Positions 18,055-28,023 of a DNA stretch of 64,000 nt are shown one piece after another (the stretch's first letter is position 1; every line of letters begins with the position of its first letter). This stretch comes from Chromatiaceae bacterium (GTDB taxonomy: Bacteria; Pseudomonadota; Gammaproteobacteria; Chromatiales; Chromatiaceae): positions 744,001 to 808,000 of the forward strand of contig JACKMU010000001.1 of the NCBI GenBank assembly GCA_024235215.1. The letters are read 5' to 3'. The translations under genes and the position numbers were made by a program. The notes beneath the pieces are model-generated. The model did not search any database and was not told where the DNA came from. It saw only the letters and a list, made by a program, of their open reading frames with translations.

Positions 18055-21000
18055 TCAGACTCCTTTTACTTGCGGAGCAGCTGAGTCCGTCAATTTGCCT
18101 ATTGCTTCTTGATAAACCTTTAGATGCCTTTCAACGGCCAGATTTGAATCATGAAACGAACTGGCGCTAATCCTGCAGTGCAGGGCCATTCTCATGCTTG
18201 TCTTTTTATCTATATTCAAAGCCCAGATAATACCGTCTGCAAAATCGTCCGTATCCAGATATTTCGCTATGTAGCCATTTTTACCATGCTCAATAATATC
18301 CGGCACATGTCCAACCGGAAAGGAGACTACCGGCGTACCGCAAATGAGCGATTCACCTACCATAAGCGGTGCATTGTCCTCACGTGAAGGAAATAAAAAG
18401 GCGTCGGACGCTGAGTAGACTTCCGCCATTCGATCTGAGTCAGAAATATATTTCAGGTGGTTAACTGGGAGTGGTAGATCGATTGAATTGTTGCCGAACA
18501 CCAAAATCTCAACCTCTGTTTTTGGAGTTCTCCTGATGACAGTGTCGAGCGCCTTTTTCAGTAAATCACCTCCTTTGCGCTTTACGTCCAGTCTATCGGC
18601 ACCAAACAGCAAGAGTTTTTTATTGAGTGGCAAACCAAGGCGAATACGGGCAACCGTCTTATTTGTCATTTTCCATTGATCCAGTGACAAAGCATTGGGG
18701 ATATAATGCACTGGCCTACTCCCGAACAGTGTGCTGTTTCTGGCTCGTTCCGCCAACCATTGAGATGGACAAATAATCTGAAGATTGCGTAATTGACGAT
18801 AGGCTGTATTTTTTATTTTCCAGGTTTCATGGGCCAAGTTACTTTTACCGCCAAGCAAAGGACACTTGCGGCACTCCTTTTCATACTCTCCACATCCCTC
18901 TGAATAGTGACACCCGCCAGTAAAGGCATTCATGTCTGCTAATGTCCAGACGACCGGCTTTTCGGCCAGGCAGTCACCTGCATGAGGATAATCGAACATA
19001 CCCACCACCCAATGCAGATGGATGATATCGAACTCGTTAATAATATTTTTTATTTTCCGAAAATCCACAACAGAGTCGGTAAGTGAGAACAATTCGTTTG
19101 CACAGAATCCGGGGGTCTGCTTTGCTCGCAGAATCGCCCTTTGGCGAACAACTTGCCAGACCGCCAATTGTTGCGAATTATCGACACCTGACAACTCCGG
19201 AACGATTCTTTTAACGTAGGGATGCGAAGATTTAACGACAAGAGAAAATATTCGCGCATCGACTCCGCGACCACGTAGTGCAGCTACCCGCCTTTGTGTG
19301 CCTGTTCCAGCCCCCCCATGATCCATTGAACAAAATGTCGCGATCTTTAACTGCTTACCTTTGGCTTTGACAAATGGTTTGTCATTTGCCTGAATATGGT
19401 CTTGGACTCCTACCTCCGTTCCAACCTCACCAGATTGTTCTCTCTTGCCGTGGGAACCCATAAACGCTTTTGCATGAGCATATTTTCCACTCCGGATGAT
19501 CCGAAAAAGTGTTTCAAGAAAATCGGGCGCTCTACATCTCAGGGGGGGAATTCCGGCCTCAGCGAAAGCCCTTCGAAAGCTATCAAAAAAAAGTTGGATC
19601 TGTTCTATTGATGCAGACTTGGCAAAGTTAGCAAAAAACGTTTCACCCCAGTATTCACTCAACAATCGGTCGCCTATCTCCCTCAAATCCACGTTGTCAA
19701 GTACGTGCCAAGCACGCCGTCGCCATTCCAGCGCATCCATGAACTTACGAAAATTGAATGTGTTCATCGCAGAAAAAGGATTTACCTGATAGTGATACAC
19801 AACCTTATCAATAACAGTGATCCTTTCCGCCGCTGCCAAAGCGGTTACGATAAAAATACTATCCTGGCCCATTTTCAGATCTATCGGGTAGAACACCTTT
19901 TTTGCTAATTCACTTTTATATAAATAAGACCAGTGACCTTCTGTGGTACGCAGCAGCTTGGGCGTTTGCCGTAATGTGGTGTTGATAATGGACTCTGAAT
20001 CTGCACAGAGAGAAACTCGCTCCGGTTTTGTCGGCTTTTTCCCATGTATCAACTGCTCTCTAAAATAGGCGCCTTTTACCATATCGCTGCCATGCTCCTC
20101 TGCATGCGAATACAGTGCCTGTAACGCCCCTTGTGGGATGGTGTCATCGGGGTCAATGTGAAATACATATGCCCCTTTCGCCTGACGCACACCTCTGTTT
20201 CTTGTCGCTCCACATCCCTTATTCTCATTGTTGATAAGAGAGACGACTCGGTTATCTATTGCTCTATAGCTTTCAATGATTTCCTGTGAGCGGTCAGAAC
20301 TCACATCATTGATGCAGATGAGTTCAAAGTCGCTAAACGTCTGCGCAAGGATACTGTCGATACACTGTCGGAGGGTTGCTTCCGCATTATAAACCGCCAG
20401 GATTACACTGATTTTTGGCCTATTGCTCTCAGCAGATGAGACTAACAACCTTTCCTTTTCAGACGCCCAGTTCTGCAGTTGCGAATTCCTGGCATTGTCT
20501 TGGATATATAGATCCAAAGATTCAATCAGGCTGCTGTGAGCTCGATATTTATTTGCCAGGTCGCGGAGTTGTTCTGCGGTATGTCCTGTTCTGTCAGCTA
20601 GAAGCGAAACTTCCGGACCATCCAGGAAAGGGAACTGCTCCTTAAGTAGATTTTCTCGTTCTTTTAACAACTCACCAGTTCTGGTACTTGAAACACCGGA
20701 GTTACGAAAGAATAAAAGAGGACGGGGAATTTCATACAGTGTGTAACCCTTTTCGAACAAGCGGATGGTGTGTTTAAAATCCGCTGTAATTCCAAAAGCT
20801 TCGTCATAGTACCCTATATCGTTGTAGATCGCCGCTGAAAGCAGCATTGTTTCATGTCGCAGAGGCATCCTTATTCGGACACTTTCATCGAACGGCATAC
20901 TTCTTATAACATGCTTCGAATTACCTGAATCATCGATCACCTGTGCCAGCGCGGAAGTAAAACTTGCCCCACTGCGAATCTGTGCATTTACCAATGATTC

Positions 21001-21447
21001 GACGCAGTCTTCTGAATAATAATCGTCAGAGTTTAGGACAAGAATATAATCACCGCTGGCCAACTCCAGTCCCTTGTTCATCGCATGGTATAAGCCACGA
21101 TCAGGCTCTGAGACGAAATAGTCGATGGCCTGCGCATGTTCTTTTATCAAATCCAAAGTACCGTCAGTCGATACCCCGTCGATAATGATAAACTCAATAT
21201 TTCGGTAAGTTTGTCTGAATACCGAAGAAAGACAATTCTCGATATTCCTGGCAGCATTCAAACAGACAGTAACAACTGTGACGAGTGGCATTCCGGGTAG
21301 GGAGTGCTTGTAACAACCTGTAGTGCGCAAACCACCATGCTCAACACGACCACCTGTAGTGTCTGGATAGGTAAGATATTTTCCCAATATTGCAGCCTGA
21401 TTCCTTGAGGGTATTTGAGAGGTTGTATTGTGAATTGTTGAATACAT
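18055..21447 (-). CDS. Three-domain glycosyltransferase (GT2-GT2-GT4)
   Basis: About 1130 residues if it starts at the ATG at 21447 (MYSTIHNTTS); the frame is open to 21573, but that extra segment is hydrophobic and not family-like. Domain 1 (from about residue 54) is a GT2 fold: TVVTVCLNAARNIENCLSSV, IIIDGVSTDGTLD, LNSDDYY. Domain 2 (from about 342) is another GT2: ISVILAVYNAEATLRQCIDS, INDVSSDRSQEI, HIDPDDT. Domain 3 (from about 700) is a GT4 fold with GGAGTGTQRRVAALR, GADRLDVKRKGGDL and a C-terminal FPSREDNAPLMVGESLICG. No membrane segments are evident after the start. It is encoded after an epimerase and a UDP-sulfoquinovose synthase on the same strand, so it probably builds a surface glycan or glycolipid. 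Confidence 0.85.
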   Translation of the reverse strand: MYSTIHNTTSQIPSRNQAAILGKYLTYPDTTGGRVEHGGLRTTGCYKHSLPGMPLVTVVTVCLNAARNIENCLSSVFRQTYRNIEFIIIDGVSTDGTLDLIKEHAQAIDYFVSEPDRGLYHAMNKGLELASGDYILVLNSDDYYSEDCVESLVNAQIRSGASFTSALAQVIDDSGNSKHVIRSMPFDESVRIRMPLRHETMLLSAAIYNDIGYYDEAFGITADFKHTIRLFEKGYTLYEIPRPLLFFRNSGVSSTRTGELLKERENLLKEQFPFLDGPEVSLLADRTGHTAEQLRDLANKYRAHSSLIESLDLYIQDNARNSQLQNWASEKERLLVSSAESNRPKISVILAVYNAEATLRQCIDSILAQTFSDFELICINDVSSDRSQEIIESYRAIDNRVVSLINNENKGCGATRNRGVRQAKGAYVFHIDPDDTIPQGALQALYSHAEEHGSDMVKGAYFREQLIHGKKPTKPERVSLCADSESIINTTLRQTPKLLRTTEGHWSYLYKSELAKKVFYPIDLKMGQDSIFIVTALAAAERITVIDKVVYHYQVNPFSAMNTFNFRKFMDALEWRRRAWHVLDNVDLREIGDRLLSEYWGETFFANFAKSASIEQIQLFFDSFRRAFAEAGIPPLRCRAPDFLETLFRIIRSGKYAHAKAFMGSHGKREQSGEVGTEVGVQDHIQANDKPFVKAKGKQLKIATFCSMDHGGAGTGTQRRVAALRGRGVDARIFSLVVKSSHPYVKRIVPELSGVDNSQQLAVWQVVRQRAILRAKQTPGFCANELFSLTDSVVDFRKIKNIINEFDIIHLHWVVGMFDYPHAGDCLAEKPVVWTLADMNAFTGGCHYSEGCGEYEKECRKCPLLGGKSNLAHETWKIKNTAYRQLRNLQIICPSQWLAERARNSTLFGSRPVHYIPNALSLDQWKMTNKTVARIRLGLPLNKKLLLFGADRLDVKRKGGDLLKKALDTVIRRTPKTEVEILVFGNNSIDLPLPVNHLKYISDSDRMAEVYSASDAFLFPSREDNAPLMVGESLICGTPVVSFPVGHVPDIIEHGKNGYIAKYLDTDDFADGIIWALNIDKKTSMRMALHCRISASSFHDSNLAVERHLKVYQEAIGKLTDSAAPQVKGV

Positions 21448-21751
21448 AGCGGTACTCGCATAAAAAGCTGAGGCCAACTCACCAAGCAGAAAAATATCAA
21501 TGTGTATACGGTATGTGTTGCAAAGTATCGAAATAATGTGCGTCGATACTGACACCACTAAAGAATGGTGCACATGGGATAGTAACTAGATACAAAGCAC
21601 CTAGATCTTCCATACCAAGTGTTCAAATTGCAGACGGCACAGAAACCATTAAGAAGGTACACGTCTGTTATCGGAAAAATAATGTGCGGATTTGATCCGA
21701 ACGATTGCGACAGGTTGAGGTCTGGAACAGCCAAATCCCACCACTAAAACT
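21448..21751. other. Gap between the epimerase and the glycosyltransferase genes
   Basis: 304 bases separating two same-strand genes. It may carry a promoter for the glycosyltransferase; I see no terminator or RNA gene. Confidence 0.4.
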
Positions 21752-22693
21752 CTATCCTGAGCCGCCCCCTTCATAGCCTCGAAACCATTCCCAAGTCAAC
21801 TGCATCGCTTCTTCTATACTCACGGCCGGTAAAAATCCTAACTCTTTTTTAGCCAAATCGTATGTAGCGAAGTTGCGCTCGACTTCACCTTTCCGTTTTG
21901 GGTCGAAATGAATCGGATGATCCGGAGATGAAGCAACGTCACAAGCTATTTTTGCAAGACTTCTAACAGATACTTCGCGCCCGCTGGCAAGGTGTATGGC
22001 ATTGAATCCGGGCAAACGCGCCTCAAGCGCAGAGATAATCCCGCGACACAAATCTTCTACATAGAGAAAGTCACGGGTTGCGCTACCGTCTCCATAGATA
22101 CGGATCGGCTGATTATTGATAATAGCTTTAAAGAAAGCCGTTACCGCGCCTTTCTTGTGCCAACTGATGGGACCTACTACATTCGCAAACCGCAATGCCG
22201 TGATTGACATATCGTAGGCGTTTGCAAAGGCACAGCAGTATCCCTCGCCTGCTAGCTTACTTGCGCCATAAGGCGAAATGGGGCGTGGTACTGATTTTTC
22301 ATCGACTGGCGGTATCGCATTGCCTATCAGCGCACCGCCCGTTGAGGAAAAGATCACCTGTCCAATACCAGCGCGCCGAGCGGCATTCAATACCCTGAAC
22401 GTCCCTTCGACATTAATCGAAAAATTCTCCTCCGGATGTTCAACCGACTCGACCACCGAGCCGAATGCCGCTAAGTGAACGATTGCATTCTGACGCCTTG
22501 CAACATCATAAACCAGATTTTCATCGCGGATATCGGCATTTATCACCTGATAGGACATCGCGTCATCAAGAAAATCCTTTCTCCCACGACTCATATTATC
22601 CAGGATGGTAATCTCGTGTCCTTGTTCCCGCAGCATTGACGCCAGATTTGCGCCGATAAAACCACAGCCCCCTGTGATAAGAATCCTTGGCAT
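21752..22693 (-). CDS. NAD-dependent nucleotide-sugar epimerase/dehydratase
   Basis: 313 residues, an extended short-chain dehydrogenase of the UDP-glucose 4-epimerase group. The NAD-binding GGCGFIGANLASML opens the protein, and the catalytic FSSTGG and YGASK motifs are present (around residues 115 and 144). The start overlaps the stop of the upstream gene (TGATG), so the two are translationally coupled. Its product sugar is not predictable. Together with the coupled SqdB-type enzyme it suggests a dedicated nucleotide-sugar supply for the adjoining glycosyltransferase. Confidence 0.88.
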   Translation of the reverse strand: MPRILITGGCGFIGANLASMLREQGHEITILDNMSRGRKDFLDDAMSYQVINADIRDENLVYDVARRQNAIVHLAAFGSVVESVEHPEENFSINVEGTFRVLNAARRAGIGQVIFSSTGGALIGNAIPPVDEKSVPRPISPYGASKLAGEGYCCAFANAYDMSITALRFANVVGPISWHKKGAVTAFFKAIINNQPIRIYGDGSATRDFLYVEDLCRGIISALEARLPGFNAIHLASGREVSVRSLAKIACDVASSPDHPIHFDPKRKGEVERNFATYDLAKKELGFLPAVSIEEAMQLTWEWFRGYEGGGSG

Positions 22694-23964
22694 CAGACCT
22701 CCCCGCTCACCACTTCGTAACGATCAGTGTGGCCGGTAGCTCGCTTATCCGATCGGTCAATCGTATGAAAAATAGTTGCATCTTCACTTTTTTGGTGCTG
22801 AATTTCCGTCCAATAAGACTTGCATAAGATTTTGGAACGATCGCAACGCCCAGCATACTTTTCTGCTATCTCCTTCACTTCAAGCAGCAAGCCATCCTCC
22901 AGCGTCGTGGGATTCAAACCCAGTTCCAAAAAGCACTTGTTTTCGACGTGTAGTTCGTTCTCATCATCCTCTTTGCGTGGATTCGGTAGGTAGGCAATCT
23001 CCGCACCCGTCAGTCTGGCGATCAGTTGCGCCAGTTCACGCACCCGGTGAGTCTCAGTCATCTGATTGAAAATTTTAACTTTTTCGCCATGTTTGGGCGG
23101 ATTGGACAAGGCTATCTCAATACACCTGACCGTATCACGAATGTGTATGAACGCGCGGGTTTGGCCACCAGTACCGTGTACCGTCAGCGGATGCCCAATG
23201 GCCGCCTGCATAAGAAACCGATTAAGGACCGTACCATAGTCGCCATCGTAGTCGAAACGGTTGATCAGGCGCTCATCCAGCTGTGTTTCCTCGGTATAGG
23301 TGCCCCAAACAATACCCTGATGCAGATCGGTTATTCTCAAGCCATCGTTTTTGTTGTAGAACGCAAAGCAGAGTGCATCCTGCGTCTTCGTCATGTGATA
23401 GATGCTGCCCGGATTTGCCGGGTAGAGAATTTCCTGATTGATGACCGAACCGCTATCAGTCTGAATTTGAACATTCAGATAACCCTCGGGAATTTTCATA
23501 CCCGAGGTGCCGTATCCATATACCCCCATCGTTCCCAAGTGCACCAGATGTATGTCTCTACCGGAATCGACGATTGCACATAAAACGTTGTTGGTGGCAT
23601 TCAAATTGTTATCAACGGTGTAGCGCTTTCCCTTGGAGCCTTTCATTGAGTAAGGTGCTGCCCGCTGCTCAGCAAAATGGATAATTGCATCCACCTGCTC
23701 ATTGGTAATCAGGTCAAGGAGACGCTGATACTGGTGTGACACGTCGATATTATGGAAACCGATTCTTTTACCAGTCAGTTCTCCCCAGGCCTCCAGTCGC
23801 GTAGACATATGAGAAATAGGGGTGAGTGACTCCACCTCCAATTCCAGATCAATCTTACGCCGTGAAAGATTGTCCACGATTACCACATCATGACCGATTT
23901 TTGATAGATGCAACGCTGTAGGCCATCCACAAAAGCCATCACCACCTAACACCAGTATTTTCAT
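22693..23964 (-). CDS. sqdB: UDP-sulfoquinovose synthase (SqdB/SQD1-type)
   Basis: 423 residues, close to the length of SQD1-type enzymes. These convert UDP-glucose and sulfite to UDP-sulfoquinovose, the precursor of sulfolipid. Seen here are the family start VLGGDGFCGWPTALHLS, FAEQRAAPYSM, the catalytic Thr in TMGVYG, the Tyr-Lys pair in YHMTK and the QGIVWGTYTEET segment. The last 60 residues (CKSYWTEIQHQ) are more variable. The stop overlaps the start of the epimerase. The head-group could go to a sulfolipid or, given the large glycosyltransferase next door, to a polysaccharide. Confidence 0.88.
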   Translation of the reverse strand: MKILVLGGDGFCGWPTALHLSKIGHDVVIVDNLSRRKIDLELEVESLTPISHMSTRLEAWGELTGKRIGFHNIDVSHQYQRLLDLITNEQVDAIIHFAEQRAAPYSMKGSKGKRYTVDNNLNATNNVLCAIVDSGRDIHLVHLGTMGVYGYGTSGMKIPEGYLNVQIQTDSGSVINQEILYPANPGSIYHMTKTQDALCFAFYNKNDGLRITDLHQGIVWGTYTEETQLDERLINRFDYDGDYGTVLNRFLMQAAIGHPLTVHGTGGQTRAFIHIRDTVRCIEIALSNPPKHGEKVKIFNQMTETHRVRELAQLIARLTGAEIAYLPNPRKEDDENELHVENKCFLELGLNPTTLEDGLLLEVKEIAEKYAGRCDRSKILCKSYWTEIQHQKSEDATIFHTIDRSDKRATGHTDRYEVVSGEV

Positions 23965-24783
23965 CGTACAGTACTCTTCGAATATCCAAAGGGAACGTCT
24001 TAGCTATCGTGTATCCGGAAATATCATACACCGACAATCTGGTGCAAACCTGAAGCGAGTAAAGCTTTCAACATATTGGAATCTGCCATCCACCAGGATG
24101 TGCGCTCTATTGCAGCAATCTCTTTCTGAACGGACACTGGTGTTTGTTGCCAAAACACCAATCCATTGATCTAGCTTGAACGACTCGCACTCCAATCGCC
24201 CGGAACCCTTAATTCGGAACTACTCCTACCGAATAAGTGCTTTATTATACGCTAGCCCCGATTGAATAACGTGTCGAATTACCATATTGGTGCAGCAGAC
24301 ACTTTGTACCCTCAGTAAATTTTCCCGGGCAGTGCAAAGTAGTGTGCGGACATAGTTGAGCCGTACTCCATCTGTATGAAATCAAGATTATGCTCTTGAA
24401 ACCAGCGGATAAATGAGACGCCGGAAACTAAAGATAAGATGGTCCGTTTGAGAGCACCAGGGAAGTTTACGCACGAGTTGACCCTGAATATGGCACCGCC
24501 ACTCGCCAAGCTGGAGAAGCTGGGTACGAAACTCTCGCAGTTCTCACATCAGCTCCCCGGGTGACAATATGGATACCTTCCGCGATGTTCCTTTCAGCAT
24601 TTTAAGGTGGAGCGTGAACAGGGATTTTCCGCTATTGTTTCGTGCACTCGTGCGGGTAAGTGGGAGACGCCTGATCAAACTGGACAGCAGCAGCAAGAGA
24701 GTCAAGCTGAAGCTGCATAACCGTACCAGCCGAATATCAGCGTCACCCACTACCTTACCAGAGGGGACCGCCCGGCAACACAA
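23965..24783. other. 819 bases without a recognisable gene
   Basis: Between two minus-strand genes. An 8-bp inverted repeat TGGTGTTT/AAACACCA sits at 24138-24160. Short reading frames on both strands (minus 24312-24509; plus 24569-24760) have protein-like composition but no ribosome binding sites. The plus-strand piece RALVRVSGRRLIKL faintly recalls the C-terminal tail of some transposases, so decayed coding sequence is possible. Confidence 0.45.
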
Positions 24784-25623
24784 TCACCCCACCAATTGCT
24801 TCGCCTGCTCCACCCACTGCTCACGTTTGATGCGCCCGGAGAAGCGGATGATCTCCCTTTCCAAATCGGCGACATCCGCATCACTCAGCTCAGCTATTTG
24901 GCGAATGGTGGTAATTCCCCTGGCCTTGAGTTTCTTCTCCAGGCCCGCACCAATGCCGGCAATCCGTTTCAGATCATCTTCGGCCTGATCGGTTGCAGAA
25001 GCGTTGGTTTTCGATTTTTCCTCTTCCTTTTTCGTCTCTGCGGATGGCTCGCCCAATGTACCTAGCTGCTTGAACCACGGACTCCATAGCTGCTGATGTG
25101 TCTCGATCGATTTCTGCATCGATTTGACGATCTGCTCAGAGAGCTTGTTGATCTCTTTACCCGACAGCTCTTTAAAATCGGCCTTCTTCGACCAATCGTT
25201 CAACAGATCCATCTGACGCTCTATGGATTGCTGCACTACCCCCTCCCACTCAGTAAATCCCGGCTGTATGCTGGATCCGCTCTCTCTGATAAGGCGCAAC
25301 CACTGATCTCTCAACTGATTCTGGCTCTCCAGCCAACGCTGGGTAATATCCCGCGCCTCTGCGCTCAGCTCAGAAAAAAGTTTAGCACTGAGCTTCTTAC
25401 TGCCGATCCGTTCAGCCCATTGATCCAGCCACTGCTGCTGTAGTTCCAGCGACTGACTGATCGCTTGCCCCACTATCTCATTGACTCCTTCAAGCGTCTT
25501 TTGCTGCCACTCCTGCAGATTCTGCTGAAATGCGTTGCCGGAAAAACTGGCCATGGAGTCGTTCCACAGCTGCTCTTGCGCTTCACGCAGGTTCTTGAAT
25601 ATCTCCTTGTAGTCTTTGAACAT
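24784..25623 (-). CDS. Phasin/PhaE-like helical protein with C-terminal helix-hairpin-helix domain
   Basis: 279 residues starting MFKDYKEIFKNLREAQEQLW. The first 190 residues are nearly all amphipathic helix rich in Gln and Trp (LQEWQQKTLEGVNEIVGQA, QQQWLDQWAERIG), as in polyhydroxyalkanoate granule proteins and PhaE. A charged linker (ETKKEEEKSK) leads to a helix-hairpin-helix domain from about residue 213 (DDLKRIAGIGAGLEKKLKAR) of the kind that binds DNA or serves as an adaptor. No PHA synthase gene is in the window. The assignment to granule surface is inferred from composition, and other coiled-coil functions are possible. Confidence 0.55.
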   Translation of the reverse strand: MFKDYKEIFKNLREAQEQLWNDSMASFSGNAFQQNLQEWQQKTLEGVNEIVGQAISQSLELQQQWLDQWAERIGSKKLSAKLFSELSAEARDITQRWLESQNQLRDQWLRLIRESGSSIQPGFTEWEGVVQQSIERQMDLLNDWSKKADFKELSGKEINKLSEQIVKSMQKSIETHQQLWSPWFKQLGTLGEPSAETKKEEEKSKTNASATDQAEDDLKRIAGIGAGLEKKLKARGITTIRQIAELSDADVADLEREIIRFSGRIKREQWVEQAKQLVG

Positions 25624-25895
25624 TTTTTAACTCCGTTTGCTGATTGCCTTTGATGGATTAACATAGAACGATGAGCGCCGCAGGGGCGCCCCAGCCTGCT
25701 TAATGGCAGTTTTTTATTCATTGCATCGGACCAAAGTTTGTTCCTGAACGTCATATTGTCAAGTAAAAAATAGTGCCGCGCACCAAAAGATAATCGCCAT
25801 ACGAAGGCATGATCGTTATGTTCTGATACCACGTGACCAGGAGCGGATGATCCGCTTCGTCTTCTCTTCCAATCAGCCTGTGGTTCGAGGTTCAT

Positions 25896-26408
25896 GTGAA
25901 GATCACCGCCACGACTGCCATACTACTGCTTCTGCTAAAACCGCAGCCGAATAACCATCTGTTCGCTGCTGAGCAACTGGACAGCGGTTTGTTCGACTGG
26001 GCCGGAAACACTGCCATCCTGGATAGATATGCCGGTGACAGCTAATGGTTGATAGTGATGCTATGGTCGGTCACCTGTGCGATCTGCGCACGTGAAGTGC
26101 CGCGCTACAGTGATTTTCATGCCCAGCAAAAAGCGCGGGGCATCAAGGTACCCGGTGTATCTCTGGACGGGTATGCACAGCAAGGGACTATCCAACAGAC
26201 CATGCAGCAGTGGAACATACGTTTTCCCACACTGTTCGCCGATCTCAGCCCATTCGCAAGCTACTACCAGCGTGAGACCGGTGAACAACTGTTGGGAACA
26301 CCCACGTTTCTGGTCTACAGACCGGATGGCAGAATGGTGGCGAACAATCGAGGATTGATGCGCATTTCTGCGCTGTTCGATTACATCGCCAGACAATCCC
26401 GGGAGTAA
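25896..26408 (+). pseudogene. TlpA/thioredoxin-like exported protein interrupted by an in-frame stop
   Basis: A frame opening with GTG at 25896 encodes a signal peptide (VKITATTAILLLLL) and ILDRYAGDS, then hits TAA at 26043-26045. It resumes at once in the same frame with WLIVMLWSVTCAICAREVPR, the thioredoxin-fold strand and active-site CAIC. The rest, including the cis-proline segment GTPTFLVYRPDG, is intact to the stop at 26406-26408. The normal TlpA-like layout has one uninterrupted chain across this point, so a single base change probably broke the gene. A restart at TTG 26049 or ATG 26061 would yield a cytoplasmic fragment. A sequencing error is the alternative. Confidence 0.75.
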
Positions 26409-26546
26409 AGGCAAACCAGAGCACCAGTGCACACACCGCTGCATCCTCACCAGGGAGAGACATGACTGGCACCAGGCTACAGCAGAAGGATCCCATCTCC
26501 GGTCAAGGCAGCCAAATTCAGTAACCAGGATAGTGACAACACGGTT

Positions 26547-27935
26547 TCAAGCAACCGCTTCCAGCGTATGCCTGCGAGTCGGTTCCTTCATGGTAACCAG
26601 CTCTTCTGCACTGGTCGGATGAATTGCCACCGTGCGGTCGAAATCCGCTTTGGTGGCACCCATCTTCAACGCCACCGCAAATCCCTGGAGCATCTCATCC
26701 ACACCGTCTCCCACCAGGTGGATACCGACCACGCGCTCTTCCTGACCAACACAGACCAGTTTCATGGCTGTTGCGGGACCGCTCGTGTTGAGCGCATACC
26801 GCATCGGTTTAAAACGGGTCTCGTAGACGATGACGTCTGTGTACTGCTGTTGCGCGACACGTTCGCTGAGCCCGACGGACCCGGCCGGAGGGTGGGTGAA
26901 TATCACGCTTGGGATATCGTTGTAATCCAGCCGGGATGCCACCTGACCGCCGAAGAGACGGTCCGCCAGTTTACGACCGGCGGCGATCGCCACCGGGGTC
27001 AGGGACGCCCGCCCGGTGACGTCACCCAGTGCGTAGATACCGGTGACATGGGTGTTCTGAAATTCATCGGTGGGTATCACACCGCCGCGCATCCGCTCGA
27101 CACCAGTTGCGGACAGATTGAGCTGTTCTGTGTTGGGACGTCGACCGATCGCCCAGACCACCTGATCAAATCCTGTCAGCTGCGCGCCGCTTGACTCCAG
27201 TACATTGATACCACCTGCGGCCTCAGCCAATCCGCTCACCCGAAACTCCATCTGCAGATCCACACCCTGCTGGCGGAGATTCTCTGCGACGGTATCGCCG
27301 ATCAATTCATCGAATCCACGCAGCAGCCGGTCACTGCGTGCGATCAGAGTGACCCGCGCACCGAACGCACGCAACATCCCCGCGAGTTCCACTCCGACAT
27401 AACCACTGCCTATCACGGCAACGCTGCCCGGGAGTCGAGCCAGTGTGAAGAAACCATCGGAATCTATCCCTAGATCGGCCCCTGGCAGTGCCGGGATCTC
27501 CGGCCGTGCACCCGTGGCAACGACAATGTGATCCGCGCTGTACTCGATGTCATCCACCACCACGGTGTGGGCATCGACGAATCTGGCCTGGCCCTTGATA
27601 TGGGTCACTCCCAAGCCTTCGACATAGGATTGCCAGTAGTCGTTGATTGATTCCACGTAGCGTTGACGCCGCTCCACCAGCAGCGGCCAATCGACCGCCC
27701 TGAGCTCTGCACGGATCCCATAACCGACCGCATCGGTTACAGCGTGCGCCAGATGGGCGCCGTACCACATCACCTTTTTGGGTACACACCCCTGATTGAC
27801 GCAAGTACCTCCCAATGGGTTCGGATCGATCAGTGCGACATTGCGGCCATAGCCAGCTGCTTTTTCGGCCACAGCCAGACCACCGCTACCACCGCCGATG
27901 ACGACCAGATCGAAAGTAGATGAATTTGTCTGCAT
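26547..27935 (-). CDS. gor: Glutathione-disulfide reductase
   Basis: 462 residues from the ATG at 27935 (MQTNSSTFDLVV); GGAG lies 8 bases upstream, and the frame upstream of this is not homologous to the family. It reduces glutathione disulfide with NADPH. FAD motif GGGSGGLAVAEKAA, redox pair GGTCVNQGCVPKK, NADPH motif GSGYVGVELAG and the C-terminal catalytic HPTSAEEL are present. It lies just downstream of the peroxiredoxin-glutaredoxin gene on the same strand and likely supplies the glutathione that reduces that enzyme. Confidence 0.93.
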   Translation of the reverse strand: MQTNSSTFDLVVIGGGSGGLAVAEKAAGYGRNVALIDPNPLGGTCVNQGCVPKKVMWYGAHLAHAVTDAVGYGIRAELRAVDWPLLVERRQRYVESINDYWQSYVEGLGVTHIKGQARFVDAHTVVVDDIEYSADHIVVATGARPEIPALPGADLGIDSDGFFTLARLPGSVAVIGSGYVGVELAGMLRAFGARVTLIARSDRLLRGFDELIGDTVAENLRQQGVDLQMEFRVSGLAEAAGGINVLESSGAQLTGFDQVVWAIGRRPNTEQLNLSATGVERMRGGVIPTDEFQNTHVTGIYALGDVTGRASLTPVAIAAGRKLADRLFGGQVASRLDYNDIPSVIFTHPPAGSVGLSERVAQQQYTDVIVYETRFKPMRYALNTSGPATAMKLVCVGQEERVVGIHLVGDGVDEMLQGFAVALKMGATKADFDRTVAIHPTSAEELVTMKEPTRRHTLEAVA

Positions 27936-28023
27936 TGCTGTTACTCCTGCTGGGATGATTGATTCAAGGACGATGGAGCAGGTGCTGCGGCGGCCAACCA
28001 GCGCCGGCAATTGCCCAATGCAT

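Noticed and set aside
24569..24760. Transposase C-terminal remnant
   Set aside because: Resemblance is faint, there are no inverted ends and no catalytic residues.
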